In this document: positions 1 through 5,270 of the stretch, piece by piece | Numbering within the stretch: the stretch's first letter is position 1 | Layout: every line of letters begins with the position of its first letter | Assembly (NCBI GenBank): GCA_030540495.1 | Contig: JAUNWC010000130.1 | Coordinates: 1 to 5,270 of the forward strand | Direction of reading: 5' to 3' | DNA length: 5,270 nucleotides | DNA from: Bacteroidota bacterium | GTDB lineage: Bacteria; Bacteroidota; Bacteroidia; Bacteroidales; P3 | Position numbers and translations under genes: made by a program | The notes under the pieces: model-generated | Databases searched by the model: none | Told to the model about the DNA's origin: nothing | The model's input: only the letters and a program-made list of their open reading frames with translations

Positions 1-1
1 A

Positions 2-796
2 TATGTTCCTTTGACTCAAAATGGCGAGTTGGATATGAAGGCTTTTAAACAACTACTAACGCCAAAAACCAAAATACTCTCCTTAGCACATATTTCCAAC
101 ACTTTGGGGACTATTAATCAAGTAAAAGAGATAATAAACCTTGCCCACAAAAACAAAACTCTTGTTATAGTGGATGGAGCCCAAAGCATAGCACATTTGC
201 CAATAGATGTGCAAGATATGGATGCGGACTTTTATTGTTTTTCTGCCCATAAGGTTTATGCTCCTATGGGAATAGGTGTTCTTTATGGCAAAAGTGAGTA
301 CTTAAAGAAAATGTATCCTTATCAGGGCGGGGGAGAGATGATAAAAGAAGTTTCCATGCAAAGGACAATTTTTAATGATTTGCCTTTTAGGTTTGAAGCC
401 GGCACACCTTCGGTATCTGATGCTATAGGTTTGGGTAGTGCTTTGCAATATATAACTCAAATAGGTATGACCGACATAGAGAAATATGAAAACGACTTGC
501 TTGTCTATGCTACCGATGAGTTAAAAAAAATAAATGGAATACAAATCTTTGGTACTTCTTTGAATAAAACTTCTTGTATTTCTTTTCTTGTCAAAGGTGT
601 TCATCATTTGGATTTGGGTACTTTACTTGATATGCAAGGAGTGGCAATACGCACGGGTCATCATTGTGCTGAGCCAGTAATGCAGTACTATGGTATAGAA
701 GGAACGGATAGAATTTCTTTTGCCCTTTACAATACAGAGAAGGAAATAGACAATTTTATCTCAAAGTTAAAGAATGCGTTAAGAATGTTAGAATAG
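2..796 (+). CDS. sufS: Cysteine desulfurase SufS (class V aminotransferase fold), 5'-truncated by window edge
   Basis: PLP-dependent enzyme that removes sulfur from L-cysteine, giving alanine and an enzyme-bound persulfide that feeds Fe-S cluster assembly in the cytoplasm. The reading frame is open from base 2. The TTG at base 11 is internal, because the preceding codons (Tyr-Val-Pro) continue the family alignment. About 264 codons are present of a usual ~400, so roughly 140 N-terminal residues lie outside the window. Visible motifs: VDGAQS with the Asp that contacts the PLP ring nitrogen (codon at 173); FSAHK with the Schiff-base lysine (codon 251-253); FEAGTP; RTGHHCAEP with the catalytic cysteine (codon 665-667); and the C-terminal RISFALYNT segment with the substrate-carboxylate arginine. 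The RTGHHC context fits the SufS/CsdA group rather than IscS/NifS. SufS is preferred over CsdA because Bacteroidota normally carry a suf operon, but the suf genes expected upstream are not visible. The kinase gene follows 23 bases after the stop. Confidence 0.93.
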   Translation, partial: YVPLTQNGELDMKAFKQLLTPKTKILSLAHISNTLGTINQVKEIINLAHKNKTLVIVDGAQSIAHLPIDVQDMDADFYCFSAHKVYAPMGIGVLYGKSEYLKKMYPYQGGGEMIKEVSMQRTIFNDLPFRFEAGTPSVSDAIGLGSALQYITQIGMTDIEKYENDLLVYATDELKKINGIQIFGTSLNKTSCISFLVKGVHHLDLGTLLDMQGVAIRTGHHCAEPVMQYYGIEGTDRISFALYNTEKEIDNFISKLKNALRMLE

Positions 797-819
797 GAAC
801 AATTTATAATTAAACGATT

Positions 820-1674
820 ATGTTACTTATAGCGGATAGTGGCTCTACAAAAATAGATTGGTGTTTGATAGACAACAATGGCAAAAAGACTTATTTTCAT
901 ACCATTGGAATGAATCCTTATAATGTTTCCAAAGGTACTATTATTCAAGAAATAGAAACACATATTTTGCCTTATATACCTCAAAACGAGAAAATGCAAA
1001 TGTTTTTCTATGGCTCAGGCTGTTCCACGCAGCAGAAAAAAATATTTATGAAGGATATTTTCTTGCAATATATTCCTAAGGCAGATATACATATAGAGGA
1101 CGATTTGCTTGGAGCGGCTCGCTCTACTTGTGGTAGAGAGGCTGGAGTGGTTGCTATACTTGGAACGGGTTCTAATTCTTGCTTATATGACGGCAAAAAA
1201 ATAGTAGAGAATTTGCCTTCTTTGGGCTATGTTCTTTGTGATGAGGGAGCAGGTACCAACATAGGCAAAATAGTGCTAAGAAACTATCTTAGAGGACAAA
1301 TGCCTAACCACATTCACCAACAATTTGCCAAAGAATACAAGGGTGAAGAAGCCGATTTTCTTACCAATCTCTATCAAGGAGAAAAACCTAATTTTTATCT
1401 TGCCTCTTTTGCCAAATTTGCTATATCAAGGCAAGAAAACGACTATTGTCGTAATATAATAGCGGAGGCTTTTCACAACTTTTTTCTTATGCAAGTAACG
1501 CAATATTCTAACTACAAAAAATATCCAATAAATGTTGTAGGAAGTGTGGGCTACTATGCACAAGAGGTTTTAAAGCAAGTGGCTAAACAATATGACATAA
1601 AAGTAGGCAAAATAATACAAGCACCATTGGAAGAGTTGATAAATTATCATTTACAAACAAGTAGCAAAAGATGA
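820..1674 (+). CDS. BadF/BadG/BcrA/BcrD-type ATPase, probable N-acetylglucosamine kinase
   Basis: A 284-residue protein of the ASKHA (actin/hexokinase/Hsp70) fold, of the type annotated as N-acetylglucosamine kinase in Bacteroidota. It probably phosphorylates an amino sugar with ATP in the cytoplasm, perhaps during cell-wall sugar recycling. Visible motifs: phosphate-1 loop DSGSTK (residues 6-11); FYGSGC (63-68); EDDLLGAAR (93-101), where an Asp probably acts as catalytic base; phosphate-2 loop LGTGSNS (114-120); GYVLCDEGAGTNIGK (136-150); and the adenosine-motif region VVGSVGYY (239-246). The length is normal and the gene looks intact. The ATG at 820 is chosen because it places the phosphate-1 loop right at the N-terminus, as in the family. 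No clear Shine-Dalgarno precedes it, which is usual in this phylum. The TGA stop overlaps the helicase ATG in ATGA, suggesting translational coupling. The fold is secure. The exact substrate (GlcNAc, MurNAc, glucosamine or another) cannot be decided from sequence alone. Confidence 0.87.
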   Translation: MLLIADSGSTKIDWCLIDNNGKKTYFHTIGMNPYNVSKGTIIQEIETHILPYIPQNEKMQMFFYGSGCSTQQKKIFMKDIFLQYIPKADIHIEDDLLGAARSTCGREAGVVAILGTGSNSCLYDGKKIVENLPSLGYVLCDEGAGTNIGKIVLRNYLRGQMPNHIHQQFAKEYKGEEADFLTNLYQGEKPNFYLASFAKFAISRQENDYCRNIIAEAFHNFFLMQVTQYSNYKKYPINVVGSVGYYAQEVLKQVAKQYDIKVGKIIQAPLEELINYHLQTSSKR

Positions 1675-4289
1675 GTTTATGTCTTGTTATAATTATTGGT
1701 ATTGTTGTTGTTATTGCTGTTATTGGTGGAATAGTGGTAATAAGAATACGAATTAAAAACAAGTCCAAACATTTTGTAGAGAAGATAAATAACATATCTA
1801 CTTATAGTGAAAAAAATTATAGCGAGCAAATACAAGAATTGTCCCAACAAAACGATAATGCTTTTGTAGGGATAGCAATAGATATAGACAAGAGTTTTTG
1901 TGACGAGATAATATCTACAAGGCAAAAAAATGATTTCATGTGTCTCTATGCTCCATATTTTAATGAAGCAAAATCGCTTGTTAAAAAACTACAAATATTC
2001 AATATTACTCCCAATCCAACAATTCTAAACCTAATTGAGGGTTTTGAAAACATAGACCTCTTTGTCAAAAAACACAATGAGGAGGTTATAAACCTTTTGC
2101 TTGCAACACATAAAGATTTTTTTGACCATTGTTTGAAATACCCTTTAGATGACCAGCAAAGACGCTCCATAGTTGCAGGAGAGGATAATTGTTTGGTAGT
2201 TAGTAGTGCAGGCAGTGGTAAAACCTCTTCCATTGTTGGCAAGGTGAAATATCTTACAGAAATCAAAGGCATATCGCCCGAGAGAATACTATTAATAAGT
2301 TATACCCATAAAGCCGCCCTTGAACTTACCGAAAGAGTGGCAACAAAGGGATTGCGAGGTTATACCTTTCATAAATTAGCCATAGATATTATTGGAAAAA
2401 CAACAGGAAGAAAGCCTTCTATTTGCGAGAATACAGACGCTTTGTTTATAAATATTTATCATAAATTGTTGAAAAATACAGAGTTTAGAAAAAGTGTATT
2501 AAAATATTTTGTTGATTATCCAAGCGAAGTAATGGAATGGAAACAACGCAAGGAGGAAAGACAAAAACAACTATCGGAACAAAAGCGTACACAATTGAAA
2601 GCACTTTTTCCTGATATGGACGACAATGTTATATATGTTAAAAGCAAACAAGAGCAACAGATATGCTTTGTTTTGTATTCATTTGGAGTAAAATTTAGAT
2701 ACGAAGAAGAATACGAACATAAAGTATGGGATGAAACTCATTCTCAATACCGCCCAGATTTTTCTATCTATTTTGAGAAAAATGGAGAGAAAAAACGTAT
2801 ATATTTGGAACATTTTGGAGTGGATGAACTTAGTCTTGTACCAGTTTGGTTTGCCGAGCAAAAGAATATAACCTACCAAGAAGCCAATAAAAAATACAAT
2901 GATGGTATAACGTGGAAAAAAGAAGTACACGAGAAATATGGCACACAACTACTTACAACATCAAGTGCGGATTTTAACTCCTCTAACATAAAAGATAAAC
3001 TCAAACAATTGTTACAAGAGGCAGGTGTGCCAATAGAAGAAAAAACAGATGAAGAATTATATAATTCACTTTTGCCTCCAAGTAGCAAAAAAGAAAAAGC
3101 ATTTATTAGACTTGTTGTTACCTTTGTTTCTCTGTTAAAATCAAATTGCAAATACATTAATGAGGTTTTGCAACAAGCCAAAGACTCTAAGGATAAGAGA
3201 AGTATTTTCATTATAAAAAATATTTTTAAACCTGTGTATGAACAATATATAAAGGAATTAAGAGATAAGGAGCAAATAGATTTTACTGACGCAATTATTC
3301 AAGCAACAGAGATTTGCCATATTTCTCACCCTGTGGAATACGATTATATTATTGTGGATGAATTTCAAGATATATCCATAGACCGCTATAATTTTTTGAA
3401 AGCATTAAGGGAAGGCAATCCTCCTGCAAAGTTGTATTGTGTGGGCGATGATTGGCAATCTATTTATAGGTTTTCGGGTAGTGATATGTCGCTTTTCAAT
3501 CAATTCCCTGAATATTTTGGAGCAACGGAGATAAACAAAATAGAAACTACTTATAGATTTGGCGAGCCTTTGGTTTCTCTGTCTTCTCAATTTATTCAGA
3601 AAAACAAAGCCCAAATACAAAAGAACATACATTCTTTTTCCTCTGAGACAAAAACCGAATTGGAGTTTTGTGCATACGATAGAATAAATTATTGCAACAC
3701 CATAGGGCAACTTGTATCCTCTATTCCTGCTGATAAATCCATTTTCTTATTAGGAAGATATTCTTTTGATGACTATTATCTTTCTTTTATGTACTCCTCT
3801 GTAATGGAAGGCAATAGATTTTACTATATGATAGGAGGAAGAAAAATAGAGTTTCTAACCGTACATAAATCCAAAGGACTTGAAGCCGACTATGTAATAC
3901 TTCTCTTATGCAACAATGATACCCATGGTTTTCCTTCTCTTATTAGTGATGATACTGTGCTTAATTATGTTTTGACAAAAAGCGACAAGTTTCCTTTCTC
4001 TGAGGAGAGAAGGTTGTTTTATGTGGCAATAACAAGGGCAAAGATTAAAACCTTTGTATTGTATGACAAGCGTTTTCCTTCTGTGTTTGTAAAAGAGTTT
4101 TTGCACTCGGAAGACCCTTTCAAAGAGCCTTTTGTAAAACATCGCAACGCTAATAAAATATGGACAAAAGGTGCAGATAGATTTCTTTTGCAACTATACA
4201 AAGAGGGTAAGAGCATAAAATATATTTCCAACAAAATGGGCAGAAGTCAAACCTCTATACTAATGCGACTAAACAAACTAAACCAATAA
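1671..4289 (+). CDS. Membrane-anchored HelD/UvrD-like superfamily 1 helicase with inserted nuclease-like domain and C-terminal HTH
   Basis: An 872-residue probable ATP-dependent 3'-5' DNA helicase closest in motif wording to E. coli helicase IV (HelD). In order: a hydrophobic segment at residues 4-24 followed by a basic stretch (RIRIKNKSK), predicting a membrane anchor with the rest cytoplasmic; a helical region to ~150; Q motif LDDQQR (159-164); Walker A AGSGKTS (180-186); motif Ia YTHKAALELTERV (211-223); TFH (232-234); a charged helical stretch (~288-315); a PD-(D/E)XK-like insert (~320-435); Walker B VDEFQD (562-567); motif III GDDWQSIYRFSG (592-603); motif IV TTYRF (626-630); motif V FLTVHKSKGLEADYV (728-742); motif VI EERRLFYVAITRAK (778-791, arginine finger R789); and a C-terminal HTH-like module (~828-872). 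All motor motifs look intact, so it is probably an active ATPase. HelD of E. coli is ~684 residues; the excess is the insert, the anchor and the tail. The ATG at 1671 overlaps the kinase stop, and the next in-frame ATG (residue 90) would cut the HelD-like N-terminal region. The motor assignment is secure. Anchoring, nuclease activity and biological role are inferred. Confidence 0.92.
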   Translation: MSLCLVIIIGIVVVIAVIGGIVVIRIRIKNKSKHFVEKINNISTYSEKNYSEQIQELSQQNDNAFVGIAIDIDKSFCDEIISTRQKNDFMCLYAPYFNEAKSLVKKLQIFNITPNPTILNLIEGFENIDLFVKKHNEEVINLLLATHKDFFDHCLKYPLDDQQRRSIVAGEDNCLVVSSAGSGKTSSIVGKVKYLTEIKGISPERILLISYTHKAALELTERVATKGLRGYTFHKLAIDIIGKTTGRKPSICENTDALFINIYHKLLKNTEFRKSVLKYFVDYPSEVMEWKQRKEERQKQLSEQKRTQLKALFPDMDDNVIYVKSKQEQQICFVLYSFGVKFRYEEEYEHKVWDETHSQYRPDFSIYFEKNGEKKRIYLEHFGVDELSLVPVWFAEQKNITYQEANKKYNDGITWKKEVHEKYGTQLLTTSSADFNSSNIKDKLKQLLQEAGVPIEEKTDEELYNSLLPPSSKKEKAFIRLVVTFVSLLKSNCKYINEVLQQAKDSKDKRSIFIIKNIFKPVYEQYIKELRDKEQIDFTDAIIQATEICHISHPVEYDYIIVDEFQDISIDRYNFLKALREGNPPAKLYCVGDDWQSIYRFSGSDMSLFNQFPEYFGATEINKIETTYRFGEPLVSLSSQFIQKNKAQIQKNIHSFSSETKTELEFCAYDRINYCNTIGQLVSSIPADKSIFLLGRYSFDDYYLSFMYSSVMEGNRFYYMIGGRKIEFLTVHKSKGLEADYVILLLCNNDTHGFPSLISDDTVLNYVLTKSDKFPFSEERRLFYVAITRAKIKTFVLYDKRFPSVFVKEFLHSEDPFKEPFVKHRNANKIWTKGADRFLLQLYKEGKSIKYISNKMGRSQTSILMRLNKLNQ
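2628..2975 (+). other. PD-(D/E)XK-like nuclease domain inserted in the helicase
   Basis: Helicase residues ~320-435, lying between the early motor motifs and Walker B, do not belong to the motor. They show a helix with a candidate Glu (E328), a FRYE strand (342-345), YRPDF (360-364, candidate metal-binding D363), IYLEHFG (377-383, candidate E380), then WKKEVHEKYGTQLL (415-428) with candidate lysines K416/K417. This order (Glu, PD, E-x-H-F-G, W-K) resembles the restriction-endonuclease-like inserts that I recall in HelD-like helicases. The classical ExK lysine is replaced by His, so either the lysine comes from the WKK segment or the domain binds DNA without cutting. The domain assignment is by motif pattern only. 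Confidence 0.6.
4149..4286 (+). other. C-terminal helix-turn-helix/Myb-like module of the helicase
   Basis: The last ~45 helicase residues (about 828-872) follow the pattern W-T-x(3)-D-x(2)-L-x(2)-L-Y-x(2)-G-K-S-I-x(2)-I-S-x(2)-M-G-R-S-x(2)-S-I-x(2)-R-L-x-K-L. This is the layout of a small three-helix DNA-binding module of the SANT/Myb or HTH type, with GRSQTSILMRL as the likely recognition helix. It lies beyond motif VI and outside the motor. It probably helps place the helicase on DNA or on a partner protein. Confidence 0.6.
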
Positions 4290-4360
4290 GTTATTATAAA
4301 TTTATAGGTTACAATAGAAACCTATCATAACCTATAACAACTTAAACTTATAATAACTTA
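4287..4360. terminator. Nested inverted repeat between convergent genes, probable bidirectional terminator
   Basis: A perfect 13-base inverted repeat pairs 4287-4299 with 4348-4360. Its left arm begins with the helicase TAA stop codon. Inside it, a perfect 10-base inverted repeat pairs 4302-4311 with 4328-4337 around a 16-base loop. An alternative 7-base pairing (4304-4310 with 4319-4325) competes with this inner stem. AACTTA occurs three times in the right half (4339, 4345, 4355). Both strands could form the hairpin, and it sits between converging genes, which fits termination in both directions. The stems are AT-rich. On the plus strand a T-run follows only at 4376-4382, somewhat far away, so this is not a textbook intrinsic terminator. 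Confidence 0.6.
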
Positions 4361-4372
4361 AAAACTTGGAAT

Positions 4373-5158
4373 CTATTTTTTTATGAATTTTTGTCTTGCT
4401 ATGCCTTCGTTGGTAACTATATTTAGGAAATAAACACCGCTATTCAAATTCTCTATGTTTATTCTTGTGCTGTTGCTTGTCAAAACTTCTTGTCCTATAG
4501 AGTTTATTATGCTGATATTCTGAATATTGTCAATTGTCTCTATATTCAAAACATTGTTTGCAGGATTTGGATAAACCAAGAACTTGCTTTCTATTTCGTT
4601 CTCAAGGCTTGATGTTCCTCCGGTTTCTCCTGCTGTTATGGAAGTATTAGGGGTGGATTGATAAGCATAACCATAAAGTTTTACGGCGGTGTTTTCTCCA
4701 GAGCCTTCCAAGGATAGTTTTGCCCAACCATAGTGAGTGTTGCTACCATTTTGGAATTTAAAACCAACATAATTTATTCCGCTTGCAATCCAAGACTCGT
4801 ATGAATTAGGCAAATACAAAATTCCAAAACCTACTCCTAATGCTTGGTCATGTCCCCAAAAACTACTGCTCTGAGAAATAGGAGTGCCTTCACTAAGTAT
4901 GTTTACATTTGCATTATAGTCCGTAGTGGTGCCTACTATGGCAGAGCCCGAAGAAAAGCAAGCAAAATAAATAGCCTCACCATAATTAGCATAGTTTTGA
5001 ATAGAAAACTCTGTTTCTCCTCCCATAAGGTTTATTTCGTATTCTGAGTTATAGGAATTGATAACCACTGGATTGCTCTCAAGGTTGGTATAAACTACTT
5101 GTGAATTTGCGCTCATCACTGCAGAAAACAACATTGCTATTAATAGTATTCGCTTCAT
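4373..5158 (-). CDS. Secreted protein with type IX secretion C-terminal sorting domain
   Basis: A 261-residue exported protein of unknown function. Residues 1-19 are a signal peptide (MKR, hydrophobic core, likely cut near ANS-Q), giving Sec export to the periplasm. The last ~70 residues (191-261) match the Por secretion tail family (type A sorting domain): YPNPANN (196-202), NSIGQEV (219-225), NLNSGVYFLNI (238-248) and the terminal KFIKK. This tail directs passage through the outer membrane by the type IX system and often attachment to the cell surface. The body (~20-180) looks beta-rich and contains YVGFKF (130-135), HYGWAKL (142-148) and GYAYQSTPNTSITAGE (163-178). I recall this combination as a recurring sequence in secreted proteins of several phyla, usually without known activity. 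No catalytic motif was seen. Ser/Asn/Gly-rich linkers separate body and tail. The ATG at 5158 is chosen because it gives a proper signal peptide. The gene stands alone, facing the helicase gene. Confidence 0.88.
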   Translation of the reverse strand: MKRILLIAMLFSAVMSANSQVVYTNLESNPVVINSYNSEYEINLMGGETEFSIQNYANYGEAIYFACFSSGSAIVGTTTDYNANVNILSEGTPISQSSSFWGHDQALGVGFGILYLPNSYESWIASGINYVGFKFQNGSNTHYGWAKLSLEGSGENTAVKLYGYAYQSTPNTSITAGETGGTSSLENEIESKFLVYPNPANNVLNIETIDNIQNISIINSIGQEVLTSNSTRINIENLNSGVYFLNIVTNEGIARQKFIKK

Positions 5159-5270
5159 AATTGTTGATTTTTTTGATTGTTAATAACTTTGAATTTTTAA
5201 TTACTTTTTATATTTTACATTACTAAGACAAGGAAAATTTGGTTTTGTTGCAATTTTTTTTAACTTTTTT
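5159..5270 (-). promoter_or_regulatory. Upstream region of the secreted protein gene, promoter expected but not resolved
   Basis: A very AT-rich, non-coding stretch running to the window edge. Read on the minus strand it is rich in A and T runs and ends in an A-rich leader directly before the ATG, with no purine-rich Shine-Dalgarno, as is common in Bacteroidota. I could not find a convincing match to the Bacteroidota promoter consensus (TTTG then TAnnTTTG). A loose TATAAA-like box lies near 5206-5211. The promoter may be here or further upstream. Confidence 0.35.

Noticed and set aside
11..13. TTG as the start codon of the desulfurase
   Set aside because: Codons at 2-10 are open in frame and continue the family sequence; a start here would remove about a third of the enzyme, so the gene simply enters the window.
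1008..1196. Minus-strand open frame inside the kinase gene
   Set aside because: Lies antisense to conserved kinase motifs and encodes nothing recognisable; a shadow frame.
1681..1735. GTT/ATT-rich run as a microsatellite or phase-variable repeat
   Set aside because: It consists of mixed Ile/Val codons rather than a uniform repeat unit, and is explained by coding for the hydrophobic anchor.
1583..1925. Minus-strand hydrophobic or Asn/Tyr-rich frames over the kinase/helicase junction
   Set aside because: Their composition is the reverse complement of the Ile/Val-rich anchor and its surroundings; no independent gene signal.
2679..3710. Several minus-strand open frames inside the helicase, one with membrane-like stretches
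   Set aside because: They overlap conserved plus-strand helicase sequence; hydrophobicity comes from reading Lys/Glu/Asn-rich AT codons in reverse.
4844..5047. Plus-strand open frame opposite the secreted protein gene
   Set aside because: It is antisense to the body of a well-supported signal-peptide protein and shows no family resemblance.
1..5270. A recognisable anti-phage island, CRISPR array, insertion sequence or prophage segment
   Set aside because: No repeat-spacer pattern, transposase, integrase, toxin-antitoxin pair or known defence partner was seen; only the helicase invites the idea.

Overview
The window is AT-rich chromosomal DNA from a member of the Bacteroidota (Bacteroidetes). 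The main evidence is the minus-strand gene at 4373-5158, which ends in a type IX secretion C-terminal sorting domain, a signal essentially confined to this phylum. The lack of clear Shine-Dalgarno sequences before the starts agrees with this. Genus and species cannot be read from the window.

Layout: three plus-strand genes lie close together. First is the 3' part of a SufS-type cysteine desulfurase (2-796, N-terminus cut by the window edge). After 23 bases comes a BadF/BadG-type sugar kinase of the kind usually annotated as N-acetylglucosamine kinase (820-1674). It overlaps by four bases (ATGA) with a large superfamily 1 helicase resembling E. coli helicase IV/HelD (1671-4289). Facing this group is a secreted protein gene on the minus strand (4373-5158). 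The 83-base gap between the convergent genes holds a nested inverted repeat (4287-4360), probably a two-way transcription terminator. The last 112 bases (5159-5270) are the AT-rich upstream region of the secreted protein gene.

The three plus-strand genes look co-transcribed but share no obvious pathway: sulfur mobilisation for Fe-S clusters, amino-sugar phosphorylation and DNA unwinding. The most unusual gene is the helicase. It has a predicted N-terminal membrane anchor, a complete set of UvrD/HelD motor motifs, an inserted PD-(D/E)XK nuclease-like domain between the early and late motor motifs, and a C-terminal helix-turn-helix-like module. It is the best candidate for an under-described system, but nothing in the window shows that it belongs to a defence island or a mobile element. 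No RNA gene, insertion sequence, CRISPR array or integrase was seen.
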